DNA of 64,000 nucleotides from Bradymonas sediminis (GTDB lineage: Bacteria > Myxococcota_A > Bradymonadia > Bradymonadales > Bradymonadaceae): NCBI RefSeq assembly GCF_003258315.1, contig NZ_CP030032.1, forward strand, positions 1,812,001 to 1,876,000. Direction: 5' to 3'. Positions within the stretch are counted from its first letter, which is position 1. Each line of letters starts with the position of its first letter. Shown piece after piece: positions 19,243 to 30,100 of the stretch. The notes beneath the pieces are model-generated. The model ran no database searches. It saw nothing but the letters and a program-made list of their open reading frames with translations, and was not told the DNA's origin. The position numbers and the translations under genes were made by a program.

Positions 19243-21348
19243 TTAGGGAATCACGTATTTCACGGTCAACTGCGGGCGCTCGCCGGAGACCGAGTATTCG
19301 CGCGAGCGATAACTGGTTTTATAGCCCGATGAGTGCAGGCGAAACGAGATGGTGCCGTCGTCGTCAAACTCGCCCTGAACCGCGTCGCGAAGCGCCTCGG
19401 TGCTGAATCGTCCGACTTTGTTTTCGATCTCATAGTTGTACCAGAGCCACCAGAAACCGAGTGAGTCGCTGGCCGCGGGCGGCGCGTTCATGGCGTTGAT
19501 GGCGCCTTCTGTCCAGCTATCATCGCTGACCAGGTGGGTGTAGACATTGCCGTTCCCCCCATATGCGTGGCCCTTGTAGGCTGTCATGGAGAACGTGGCC
19601 TCGACCACTTTCGCCCCGGCAGGCAGGCTATTGAGATCGAAGCGCACGTAGACATTGCGTTCGCCTCGGTTCGACGGCATGACCTCAAGGCTCGTATCAC
19701 CGCCATTATTGAGGGTGCTGCCGGCCTCGGTCCAGGCATCCGCGCTGGGCTCAAGCGTGGTGGTCGATGCGTTCAAATAGCCGATGCGCAACTTGGGGCG
19801 CTCAGCGGTATTCGAATATTCGCGCGAGCGATAGGTGGTGTCGTAGCCCGGCGAATGAAGGCGCAGGCTGACCATTTTGTCGCCATCATGCTCGCGCTGG
19901 ACGACCGCGGCGAGCGCCGCGCTATTATTAACGCCGAGGCGGGTCGCCGGGGTGGCATTATACCACAGCCACCAATGCCCGAGTCGGGTAGGTTCGGCGG
20001 TCGGGGCGTTATCCCAGGTGACCGTTGTCTCGCCCCACGCGTCGTCGCCGACGAAGTGGGTATAGACGTTGCCATCACCGCCGTGAGCGTAGCCCTTATA
20101 GGCCGTCGCTTCGAGACGCACTCCCTGAACAACCGCGCTGGCGGGTAGTCCCGACAGATCAAAGCGAAGGTAGGTCCTGGCTTCCGAAGCGCGAGATTGC
20201 GCGTGAACGCTGAGATCCTGGGAGGTGCCGTAGTTCGAGGTCGCGTCGCTTTTTCGGACCGATGCATCTGCGACCGGGGTGAGCTCTAAGGTCGGACATG
20301 CCTGCGCGCCGGTGTTTCCGTCAACGCATCGCCCACAGAGGTCCATCTCGGCGCTGCCGCCCCAATCACCGTTGCAGTCCTGGGTGCAATCGTTGCTCGC
20401 GTCGGCGTCGCAGGTTCCACATTGGTCCACGACGGCTGCGCCGCCCCAGGTGCCCGCGCAGTCCTGGGCGCAGTCGTTGGAGGGGTCGGTGTCGCAGGTG
20501 CCACATTGGTCAACCGCTGCCGGGCCGCCCCAGTCGCCGGCGCAGTCCTGGGCGCAATCATTGCTGGGGTCGCTATCACAGGTCCCGCAATTATCCAGCG
20601 TCGCCGCGCCAGCCGGCACGCCGTTGCAGTCAAAGATGCAGTCATTCAGGGGGTTGGCATCGCAGGTGCCGCAGCCGTCGAGGGTGGCGCTGCCGCCCCA
20701 ATCGCCCGCGCAGTCCTGAACGCAATCGTTGCTCGCGTCGGCGTCACAGGTGCCGCAATTGTCGACCGCGGCGCTTCCGCCGGGGGTGCCGGCGCAATCG
20801 CAGTCGTTGCTTGGGTCGGCGTCGCAGGTGCCACAGGCGTCTTCGACGGCGCTGCCGCCCCAGGTGCCGGCGCAGTCCTCGACGCAATCATTGCCGGGGT
20901 CTTCGTCGCAGACACCGCAATTGTCGGGCAGCGCGGCTCCACCCCAGGTGCCGGCGCAATCTTGTACGCAATTGTCGGCGGGGTCGGCGTTGCATGAGCC
21001 ACACTCGTCCTCGACGGCGCTGCCTCCCCACTCTTGGTTACAGTCCTGCACGCAATCGTTGGTGGGGTCGTCGTCGCAGACGCCACATTGGTCTTCGACG
21101 CAGTTTGGGGCGATATCGGCGTCGGTGTCTTGCTCGACGTCGCCCTCGTCGATGTCGGTCTCAACATCTGCGTCGACGTCGGTGTCGCCGGCGTCACTCG
21201 CGACGTCAGGCTCATCCTGGACGTCTGTCGCCGCATCCGCTCCTGCATCCGAGATGGGAGAGACTTTGTCAGCGGTGGATTCGGTACAACCCACCGCAGC
21301 CGTCACTAAGGTGCACACCAATAATAATCTGAAACTTGACCACTTCAT
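19243..21348 (-). CDS. Lipoprotein with ten Cys-rich repeats and two DNRLRE-like domains
   Basis: A 701-aa exported protein. A lipobox (VTAAVGC) places the lipidated Cys at residue 21. Residues 30-80 are an Asp/Ala-rich acidic linker. Residues 82-351 hold one partial and nine full repeats of about 28 residues of the type CGTCDADPSNDC-xQDCAGTWGGSA, each with four cysteines and many Asp. The rest contains two copies of a roughly 160-residue beta domain (DNRLRE-like), each with the landmarks YVRFDL, GNVYTH, WWLWYN, FRLHSSGY and SYRSREYS. A surface-exposed adhesin or calcium-stabilised stalk is likely, though unproven. The ribosome site GGAG lies 8 bp before ATG at 21348. Repeats 8 and 9 are the closest to one another. 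Confidence 0.9.
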   Translation of the reverse strand: MKWSSFRLLLVCTLVTAAVGCTESTADKVSPISDAGADAATDVQDEPDVASDAGDTDVDADVETDIDEGDVEQDTDADIAPNCVEDQCGVCDDDPTNDCVQDCNQEWGGSAVEDECGSCNADPADNCVQDCAGTWGGAALPDNCGVCDEDPGNDCVEDCAGTWGGSAVEDACGTCDADPSNDCDCAGTPGGSAAVDNCGTCDADASNDCVQDCAGDWGGSATLDGCGTCDANPLNDCIFDCNGVPAGAATLDNCGTCDSDPSNDCAQDCAGDWGGPAAVDQCGTCDTDPSNDCAQDCAGTWGGAAVVDQCGTCDADASNDCTQDCNGDWGGSAEMDLCGRCVDGNTGAQACPTLELTPVADASVRKSDATSNYGTSQDLSVHAQSRASEARTYLRFDLSGLPASAVVQGVRLEATAYKGYAHGGDGNVYTHFVGDDAWGETTVTWDNAPTAEPTRLGHWWLWYNATPATRLGVNNSAALAAVVQREHDGDKMVSLRLHSPGYDTTYRSREYSNTAERPKLRIGYLNASTTTLEPSADAWTEAGSTLNNGGDTSLEVMPSNRGERNVYVRFDLNSLPAGAKVVEATFSMTAYKGHAYGGNGNVYTHLVSDDSWTEGAINAMNAPPAASDSLGFWWLWYNYEIENKVGRFSTEALRDAVQGEFDDDGTISFRLHSSGYKTSYRSREYSVSGERPQLTVKYVIP
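20296..21105 (-). repeat. 84-bp in-frame tandem repeat array in the lipoprotein gene
   Basis: Nine full units plus a partial one encode residues 82-351. The period is 84 bp (28 residues), except one 78-bp unit (repeat 5, lacking two residues) and a 90-bp last unit. Units share the core CGTCD-x-D-x-SNDC. Confidence 0.9.
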
Positions 21349-21867
21349 TGCTGAAACTCCGTTGAAATTATTAATTATTCGTCAAAAATACCTCCAAATA
21401 ACCGACAAGAATGCGTCTCCTCGCGAAAGCCCACCCCGGGGCGAATAGCGAAGCACGAATAAGGCGAATTGCCCATTCACGAGACCGTCGATTAAGTGTG
21501 ATACTTTGCGAAAGTATCACGCGCATCGGATGTGGTAAATCTTAAGATTCATATTTATGTGGTTGAGGTTGTTGGTTGGCTGTGGGGCATCTGATCGCGG
21601 AGATGGTGGAGAAATCCACGGGCGTTCAGGCTTCGAATCGCGGCGTTATGCGTTTTTGGAGTAATATTTCGACAGATATATGCGCTTATTTGCCTACGTT
21701 CTGCCAATTAATTTGGGTCGTTTTCGTGCGGGGCTTGAATAGTGGCGGCGTGTGAGGATAATCGACGCGAAAGTCGGCGGCGCCAATGGGATTGTCGATC
21801 CTGGGTTGGGCGCCGGCTTTTTTGACCGTCCTTAACTATGATCATCCAAAATTTAGGAGTTGCTGCG
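21349..21867. other. Divergent intergenic region with a 23-bp perfect dyad
   Basis: This 519-bp region separates the lipoprotein gene from the oxygenase gene. Its only recognised feature is the dyad at 21498-21520; the rest, including an AT-rich stretch near 21360-21390, holds no gene. Confidence 0.55.
21498..21520. promoter_or_regulatory. Perfect inverted repeat, candidate operator
   Basis: GTGATACTTT at 21498-21507 and AAAGTATCAC at 21511-21520 are exact complements around GCG. There is no T-run on either side and it is far from both gene ends, so an operator for a dimeric regulator fits better than a terminator. It lies 151 bp upstream of the lipoprotein start and about 350 bp before the oxygenase start. 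Confidence 0.5.
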
Positions 21868-22977
21868 ATGTCTCAGAGCACTACGGAAATTCCGGTTGTC
21901 GACCTTGGTGATATCAGCAGTCCGCGCAGCGAGGTGCGTGAGCGCGCGGCGGCCCAGATTCGCGAGGGGTTTGGCCACTTCGGGCTGATCTATATCCGCA
22001 ACCACGGCGTGGATATGGACCGACTGGAGTCCTTTTACGATGCCTACCTTGAGTTCTGCGCTCAGCCCGAGTCGGAGAAACAAAAGATGTCGACGCCGTC
22101 GATCTGGTATCAGCGCGGCTGGACGCCGCCCAACACCGAAAAGGCAGTGGTGGCCGGCGGACAGCCCGACTTTAAGGAGTGCTATTTTGTGACGCCAGAG
22201 GAGCCCTCCGAGGAGTTGCAGCGCGAGTACCCGGAGCTATACGCGAAAAATATTTGGCCGGAGGGTGCCCCTGAATTTAAGGAGCATTATATTGAGCTTA
22301 GCCGCCAGCTTCAGCAGGTCGCGGCCCATTTGATGCGTGGCTCCGCGCTGGCCCTGGGCCTGGCTCCTCATACCCTGGAGGGCGCAGTCGACGGCGGCCC
22401 GCATGTTACCCGAGCGCTTCGCTATATCCCGCTGACCACCGATCAGGTCGACACCGATATCGTCTGGGGTGAGGAGCATACGGACTTTAACCTCGTGACG
22501 ATTTTGCCCGGCGGTCGTTTCCTCGATCCGGACGGAAATCGCTGCGACAAGCCCGACCCGGACGCGGGACTTTACCTGCGCACCCGCCCGACGGCCGAGC
22601 ATCCGCGCGGGCGTAAGATCCAGGGCAAGACGCCTGCCGGCTGCATCGTGGCCCAGGTCGGCCAACAGCTCGAGATCCTCACCGGCGGCCAATTCCTCGC
22701 CACCCCGCACGTCGTCGAGGCCCCCAATAAGGCGGGTTACTCGCGCGTCGCCGTCGCACATTTCGCGCATCTGCATGCCCATCAGCACCTCTTCCCGCTC
22801 AAACCGTTTCAGACCGAGGAGAGCACCCGAGGTTATGGCCCACGCGTGCTGGTCGGGACCTATAATCTTAAAACCCTCGTCGACATCGGGCTGGCGCCGG
22901 CCGACGCGCTCAACCGCCTCGGCTATACCCACTATGACCGTCTCGGGAAGATGCGCGAAGAAGAGGACGGGAAATAA
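21868..22977 (+). CDS. Isopenicillin-N-synthase-family 2-oxoglutarate/Fe(II) oxygenase
   Basis: A 369-aa cytosolic oxygenase. TAGGAG lies 8 bp before the ATG at 21868, so this start is preferred to an in-frame ATG ten codons upstream. The N-terminal DIOX_N region starts with IPVVDLGDISS and includes GFGHFGLIYIRNHGV. The iron ligands are His204 and Asp206 in EEHTDFNLVT and His281 in ATPHVVEAP. Arg293 in YSRVAVAHF fits the co-substrate carboxylate. Family members oxidise diverse small molecules; the substrate cannot be assigned here. The gene is not inside a visible biosynthetic cluster, so a housekeeping or catabolic role is as likely as secondary metabolism. Confidence 0.92.
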   Translation: MSQSTTEIPVVDLGDISSPRSEVRERAAAQIREGFGHFGLIYIRNHGVDMDRLESFYDAYLEFCAQPESEKQKMSTPSIWYQRGWTPPNTEKAVVAGGQPDFKECYFVTPEEPSEELQREYPELYAKNIWPEGAPEFKEHYIELSRQLQQVAAHLMRGSALALGLAPHTLEGAVDGGPHVTRALRYIPLTTDQVDTDIVWGEEHTDFNLVTILPGGRFLDPDGNRCDKPDPDAGLYLRTRPTAEHPRGRKIQGKTPAGCIVAQVGQQLEILTGGQFLATPHVVEAPNKAGYSRVAVAHFAHLHAHQHLFPLKPFQTEESTRGYGPRVLVGTYNLKTLVDIGLAPADALNRLGYTHYDRLGKMREEEDGK

Positions 22978-23031
22978 TCCTGATCACGAAGCCCGATGTA
23001 TCTCAGCCAACCCATCACGCAATGAGTTTAG

Positions 23032-23535
23032 ATGTCAGGAACGAACCAAAACGGTCAGAATGAAGCTCCCGGAGTGGGGCTTCGTCGCACGATTCTCTCG
23101 AAATCCGCCGCGGATCTTGGGTTCGAATCAGACGCGGAATTCCCCACGATCTGGGGCGTCGTCGTCGACTTTTCGATCGGCGAGGCTATCGCGACCGTCG
23201 TGGCGTTGCGTGATGGGACGGCGAGTTTATATACAACCGGAAACTTCGGCATGATCGGCGGGGAGCGCTTTTTATCGGTGCGCCACGCCGCGATTACCTG
23301 TGTCAATGAGTCGGCCCAGATTCTCAGTGAGCACGCCGGCGCTTTCGAAAGGGTAGACACCTTTGCGTATCCCGAGGAGGGGCGGATGAACTTTCATCTG
23401 CTGGGGTACGATGGGGTGGAGAGGGCGAGTGTGTCGGAGGAGGAGGTCTATAATCGGGCGCATCTGCTTACGCCGATTTTCGCCTACGCCCAGGGGGTTC
23501 TGACCGAGCTGCGCCTGGCCTCCGACATCGAGTAG
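23032..23535 (+). CDS. Unknown 167-aa protein
   Basis: A 167-aa soluble protein without signal peptide or membrane segment. I do not recognise the family. It alternates beta-like stretches (PTIWGVVVDFSIGEAIATVV, ASLYTTGNFGMIGG) with a long C-terminal helix, and it has the look of a compact regulatory or adaptor fold. A typical codon pattern for this genome and the good fit to the gap downstream of the oxygenase (54 bp) support it as real and possibly cotranscribed. Function unknown. Confidence 0.75.
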   Translation: MSGTNQNGQNEAPGVGLRRTILSKSAADLGFESDAEFPTIWGVVVDFSIGEAIATVVALRDGTASLYTTGNFGMIGGERFLSVRHAAITCVNESAQILSEHAGAFERVDTFAYPEEGRMNFHLLGYDGVERASVSEEEVYNRAHLLTPIFAYAQGVLTELRLASDIE

Positions 23536-23572
23536 GGCCCAAGCTTCAACCCGGTCTCTTGCGACTTCGGTC

Positions 23573-24160
23573 TTAGAGGGCGACCGGGCAGCTCACACCA
23601 GTACCTTTGACGCCACAATACCCGTTCGGGTTCTTCGCAAGATATTGCTGGTGGTAGTCTTCGGCATAATAAAAAGTAGGGGCGTTGATAATCTCGGTGG
23701 TGATGGCGGTATAGCCGGCCCTGCCGAGCTCTTCCTGGTAGGCGTCGCGTGACGCGATGGCCGCGGCGAGTTGCGCCTCACCGTAGGCGTAGATGGTCGA
23801 GCGATACTGGGTTCCGCGGTCGTTCCCCTGGCGCATGCCCTGGGTGGGGTCATGATTCTCCCAGAAGACCCGCAATAGCTGCTCATAGCTGATGACTTCG
23901 GGGTCGAAGATGACCGCGACCACCTCGGCGTGTCCGGTGCTGCCGGAGCATACCTCGCGGTAGGTGGGCTTCTCGGTGTGCCCGCCGGCGTAACCCGCGG
24001 CGGTCGTGAAGACGCCGTCGAGTTGCCAGAAGATCCGCTCGACACCCCAGAAGCAACCCATGCCGAAGACCGCGCGCTCGAGGTTCTCGGCGAAGGGGCC
24101 GTGAAGCGGTGTGTCGAGGACGATATGTTTGGCGCTGTCAGGGTTCGGGGCGTCGAGCAT
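23573..24160 (-). CDS. msrA: Peptide-methionine (S)-S-oxide reductase
   Basis: A 195-aa enzyme with the catalytic Cys36 in the hallmark [10 protein letters not shown]. Other MsrA landmarks are [38 protein letters not shown] and [12 protein letters not shown]. It reduces methionine-S-sulfoxide in oxidised proteins, using thioredoxin. A strong ribosome site (AGGAAG) precedes ATG at 24160. No signal peptide is seen, so it is probably cytosolic. The stop is close to that of the convergent unknown gene, with 37 bp between them. Confidence 0.97.
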   Translation of the reverse strand: MLDAPNPDSAKHIVLDTPLHGPFAENLERAVFGMGCFWGVERIFWQLDGVFTTAAGYAGGHTEKPTYREVCSGSTGHAEVVAVIFDPEVISYEQLLRVFWENHDPTQGMRQGNDRGTQYRSTIYAYGEAQLAAAIASRDAYQEELGRAGYTAITTEIINAPTFYYAEDYHQQYLAKNPNGYCGVKGTGVSCPVAL

Positions 24161-24172
24161 GGGTCTTCCTTT

Positions 24173-25462
24173 TTAATTCGATGAGAGTTTGGCGGTTTCT
24201 GCGTTCCACTCGTCTCGCTCGGCCAGGGCGCGCGCGACGCTGTGGAGGCGATATGTCAGCTTATGGTCGACATGAAAGTCGGTGAAATCCGTGGTCTTAC
24301 CGGTGATGACGTGGCGAATCAGCGTGTCGCTCGGAGCGTCGAACCAGACCGACCAGAAACCCTCCTGGTCGCGCACCAGATTCTCAGCTTTTCGCATCGA
24401 GCGCTTGTTGTCCATATCTGTAATGATCTTGGTGTCCTGGGGATTCCGCCAATAGCGTTTTAAATGCGAATCAACGTGGGCAAAGCGCTTATAAAATGCC
24501 TCGCCGACATTCGAATTATGTCCGCGTCGCGGAAGTTTGCCGCTGCGCGAGAAGTCGACATCGGTTTGGTAGAGCAAGCCGCCGTAGAAATAATAGGTGA
24601 CCGTGCAAGACTTGCCCTGCACGTTGCAATTCGGGCTGCTCCACTGGGTGCGTTGGGCCGAGCGGGGCTTGACGCCGCTTGGGCCTCGATTCTCTTTTAG
24701 GTGCATCTTGCCGGCGGGCGAAAAGCTCGCCGTGACCCAGTTCTGGGCGCGCTCGCGGAAGGTGCGAACACGTTGGACGCCGGCGTCGCGGAATGCCTGG
24801 TCGGTCATGAAATCAAAATATTGGGACCAATAGCGCGGATTGATATTGACAATTCGGTGCTCGGCAATCCCGTCCATACTATATTGAATGGTATAGCGAA
24901 CGGTGCCGTTCTTGAGCTCCCAGCGGTAGCGCTCGCCAAGAAGGTCCCAGTCGAGCGAGCGCGTGGCCCGCAGGCTATCGTCGCCCATCTCCTCGGAATA
25001 TTCCTTATTGGTGCGAACCTTTTTGATGGCCGGCTCGCCCAGTTTTGCGCTCAGAAAACGCGCCGCTTTGTGGTTATTATCGTAGGAGACAACATCCGAG
25101 ATCGTGCCCATGCGCGGCTTCACCAGGTGCTCGGTGCGCGTATAACCCTGGGCGATCAGCTTGTCGTTTGAGAAGACGAAGAACTGCTTCCAATTCTCCG
25201 AGGCTATGCTTACCGACCGCTGATAGCGGGTGTATTTACCCACATGCTCGCCCTTGAGCGAGGTTTGAAGCTCATCGGTGATGGTTTGAGCGCTGCTTGA
25301 CCACTTGAATTGGGTGGGGTCGAGCGTTGCTTCTTTCTCGGCGCTCGCCACGGGTTTGGACTGCGCGAAAGCGCTGGTCGCGGGCAGGCCAAGGGTCAGC
25401 GCGGCTGCAAACAATAGCGATAATTTAAGATAGCCGGATGCGTGGTTCACGATATGCCTCAT
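24173..25462 (-). CDS. Exported protein of unknown function
   Basis: A 429-aa protein from ATG at 25462, which gives a normal signal peptide (SLLFAAALTLGLPATSAFAQ); the frame stays open for 36 more codons but that extension has no membrane-targeting sense. The mature part is rich in aromatic and basic residues and lacks recognisable motifs. Two cysteines in NCNVQGKSC could form a disulfide. It ends 12 bp before the start of msrA, which is downstream in the same direction, so the two may be cotranscribed and share a role in the envelope under oxidative conditions. That last point is inference. Confidence 0.75.
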   Translation of the reverse strand: MRHIVNHASGYLKLSLLFAAALTLGLPATSAFAQSKPVASAEKEATLDPTQFKWSSSAQTITDELQTSLKGEHVGKYTRYQRSVSIASENWKQFFVFSNDKLIAQGYTRTEHLVKPRMGTISDVVSYDNNHKAARFLSAKLGEPAIKKVRTNKEYSEEMGDDSLRATRSLDWDLLGERYRWELKNGTVRYTIQYSMDGIAEHRIVNINPRYWSQYFDFMTDQAFRDAGVQRVRTFRERAQNWVTASFSPAGKMHLKENRGPSGVKPRSAQRTQWSSPNCNVQGKSCTVTYYFYGGLLYQTDVDFSRSGKLPRRGHNSNVGEAFYKRFAHVDSHLKRYWRNPQDTKIITDMDNKRSMRKAENLVRDQEGFWSVWFDAPSDTLIRHVITGKTTDFTDFHVDHKLTYRLHSVARALAERDEWNAETAKLSSN

Positions 25463-25550
25463 GGGAGTCTTTGGAACGTATTTGCTGATACCGCAGTGAT
25501 AGACGTCGATGGCCGCCAGTGTATTCAAAACCAGCATAAATCCCAAGCGA

Positions 25551-25591
25551 CACCGCCCGCGGGTTCGCAAAAAGCGGACGCGCGGGCGGTG
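25551..25591 (-). terminator. Possible terminator hairpin after tgt
   Basis: Arms CACCGCCCGCG at 25551-25561 and its exact complement at 25581-25591 enclose a 19-base loop, 29 bp downstream of the tgt stop on the minus strand. No T-run follows, so it may act as a weak or Rho-assisted terminator. Confidence 0.55.
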
Positions 25592-25619
25592 TAGAACAGT
25601 CGTCTAGGCGATGATCGTC

Positions 25620-26858
<1,239 letters not shown>

Positions 26859-27131
26859 TTAAAAAAACGTCTCTAAATTAGGAATGATGCAGCCCGGTTG
26901 ACTTGCCCGGGCCAATGGTTCAGACGAGGTTGCGAAAACCCGAATTTGCGGCCATCTTGTTGCACACGGTCAAGCGCGCATGCTACTTTCTGTCAGTGTA
27001 TGCGAATCATTGCAACCGCGCGTTCTTTACAGCCCGCGGCGCCCCGACTCAAGCAGCCAATAGGCGCGTGAGCGCTTTGCGATTCGCGACCGTATCACCG
27101 CGAGCTTCATCAAGCAGAAAGAGCCAAGAAT

Positions 27132-30100
27132 ATGACCGTCGAGACACCACAATTACCGCAGCCGGGCGACCTCGTCGGAGGACGTTTCCGCATTCTCGAG
27201 CACCTGGGGACCGGTGGCTTTGGGACGGTATTTAAAGCGGTTCAGGAGAACGTCGGCCGCGAGGTGGCGCTGAAGTTTCTGACCCCCGGCGTCGCCGAAG
27301 ATCCGATCAACGTCGAACGCTTTCGCCGCGAAGCCTATCACGTCAGTCAATTGCGCCATCCGCACACGATCACGCTGTATGATTATGGGCAGACCGAGAA
27401 CGGCCTGGTCTTTATGGTCTTGGAGTTCCTCGACGGTGAGGAACTCTCCGAGCAAATCCAAGCCCGCGGCGCGATTCCGGCGCCGCGCGCAGCTCATATC
27501 TTTATCCAGGTGCTCAAGAGCCTGACCGAGGCGCACCGCCGCGGCCTGGTCCACCGGGATCTCAAGCCCGAGAATATCTTCATCTGCACGATGTTCGGCG
27601 AGCAGGATTACGTCAAAGTTCTGGACTTCGGCGTGGCCAAGATGACGCTGATGGAAACCGAGCACGAAGACGAGGGCGAGGAGGCGCTGACCCGGGCGGG
27701 GCGCATCTTCGGCACGCCGATGTATATGGCGCCCGAGCAAGCCTGCGCCGAGCCGATCACCCCAGCTACCGACGTCTACGCCCTGGGTCTGCTGATCTAT
27801 GAAATTTGGACCGGCAAGCCGCCGGTGACCGGCAAGAATCGCATGGAGGTCATCCACAAACAGATCCGCGATCCGGTCCCCGAGATGTCGCCCGCGCTGG
27901 AGCAGACGCCCCTCGGCCAGGTCATTCGTCGCGCGTGCATGAAGGCGCCCGAGCGGCGCTATCAGGACGCCAGTGAGTTTTTGACGGCCTTTGTCAACGC
28001 GCTGCATCAGATGCGGATTTTCCCCGCGCCCGCCGGCGGCACGTCGCCCGAGATTTCGCTGACGATGGCCGTGCCGTCGGAGCTTTTGTCCGCGGACGCG
28101 ACCCAGGTGATGACGCCGCCCAGTGAGCTTATGACTCACCCCGGCCACCAGGCGTTGGACCCGTCGGCGCAGGCGCGCACCGGGCAGCGCACGCCCGCGC
28201 CGTCGCCGGTCCAACGGATGCGGCGAACCCCAAAGCCCGCCAAACCAGGCGAGTTGCCGGCGTCTTTGCACGCGCAAAATCACCAGCCCACGCCGGTCGT
28301 CCAGCAGGTCTCCTCCCCGACGGTCGCGGTGCCCGCAGAGGCCGGCGCCGCGGCACGACCGCGCTATCAAATCGAGCTGGTCGGCCGCGATATGGTCCTG
28401 TCGCAATGCATGGAGATTGCCCGCGATAGTATCAGCGGGCGCAGCGGGCAGATTATCTTAATCGAGGGCGAAAGTGGGATCGGTAAATCCCGGGTGGTCC
28501 GCACCTTTTTGGCCCAGACGAAGACGCTTGGCTTCGAGAGTTGCCTGGGGCATTTCCGCCGCCGCGCACTCCCCATGGAGGCGCTTCGCGAGGCTCTCGC
28601 CGCGTCCTGGGGCGTGTCTCATAGCGAGCGTTCACGGGTCGAGCAGGTGATCGGCCAGGACCTGCGCTCATTGGGCGGTCTCACCGCGCCGGAGATCGAT
28701 TTCATCATCGACTTCGTTCGCCCCAAAGCCCTCGACGCCTCACAGTCGCCGACCTCCGATAGCGAGGCCGGCGCGCTCTTCGCCCGCCTTGAGCGCGTCC
28801 TGTTGATGCTCGCTGAGCGGCGCCCGTTTTTGCTTGCGCTTGAAGACGTCCACTATGCCGACAGCGCGACGATCTCGTTTTTGGAGTACCTCGCCGTCAC
28901 GCTGCGCACCCAGTCGGTGCCCCTGGTGGTGATGCTCAGCCTGCGCCCCGAGGAGCGCAGCGTGAACTCGGACCTGGAGCACAGCCTTCGCACCATTAAC
29001 GCCAATATCGGCGTGGGCTTTAGTCGGATTCGGCTCAAGCGCCTGCGCGGTGGTGAACTGGCGCGTCTACTGGACGCGATTTTACCCCTGCAGCCGCGCC
29101 TCAAAGAGCGCATCGCCTGGCTTAGCCAGGGGGTGCCGCTGCACGCGATTCAGATCATTCGCTACCTGCGCAGCGAGGATAAGCTCGTGCTCAGCGGCCG
29201 GCGGTGGGCGCTCAAGCTGGGCTCGCCGCGCGAGATCAACCTGCCGCCCGATCTCATGGACTTGATGTATCTTCGCCTGGAGCAGGCCGTCACCGGCTAT
29301 TCCGGCAGCGCCGACCTGCGGGCCTTGCTCGAGTGGATGGCCGTGCTCGGCATGCGCACGCCGATTGATCTATTGGTCAACGTCCTCGCCGCGACCGGTG
29401 ATGTGGATGTCGAAGACCTCGACGCCGCGCTCGACTCGCTCATCGACGAGGGCATCATTCACCAGGCGATGCACCGCAATCTGGTCTGCGTCGAATTTGA
29501 CAGCAGCTTGCTGCGCGAGGCGCTCCTGGGCGCGTTGTCGGACCGTTGGTCGAATCGACGCCTGCACGAAGACGCTGCGCGCCACAAGATCGAGTTTTAT
29601 CAGGAGAAGGCGCTGGAGCCTGCGCTGGTCGAGATTGCCGAGCATTGGCGCCAGGCCGGGCAAATGGAGGCCTATCGCGACACGCTCTTTGAGGCCGCGT
29701 CGCGCGCCAAGGCCCGCTTCGATACCCGCGGGGCGCGCGAGCGATTCCGCGAGTTGATCTACGAATTGGAAGGCCAGGGCGACCGCAGCGACAAATGGGT
29801 GCAAACCCACCTTGCGCTGGCCGAGTTGGCGCGCCATTTCGGCGAGTTTGGGCTGGCCGAGGAGCATTATCGTCGGGTGCTGGGCGAGGATGGCTCGGAG
29901 CCCTCGATGCGCCCGGAGCACGCCGAAGCCTTGCGCGGCTTCGCTCATCTACTCTTCTTGCAGCGCCGAAATAACGAGGCGCTTCATTGCTATCGTCGCG
30001 CGCTTAAGGTCAGCCAGAATTACAAAGACGTCGCCGGCGTCTCCAAGGCCCTGGTGGGGCTGTCGCGGGTCTATTTGATGCGTGGTGACGCGCGCGAAGG

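Noticed and set aside
20298-21332. Arg/Cys-rich 344-codon frame opposite the lipoprotein repeats
   Set aside because: Its apparent repeats are the complement of the 84-bp repeat array; it is not an independent protein.
27153-28406. 417-codon frame opposite the second kinase
   Set aside because: Lies against an intact kinase domain; no ribosome site or motif.
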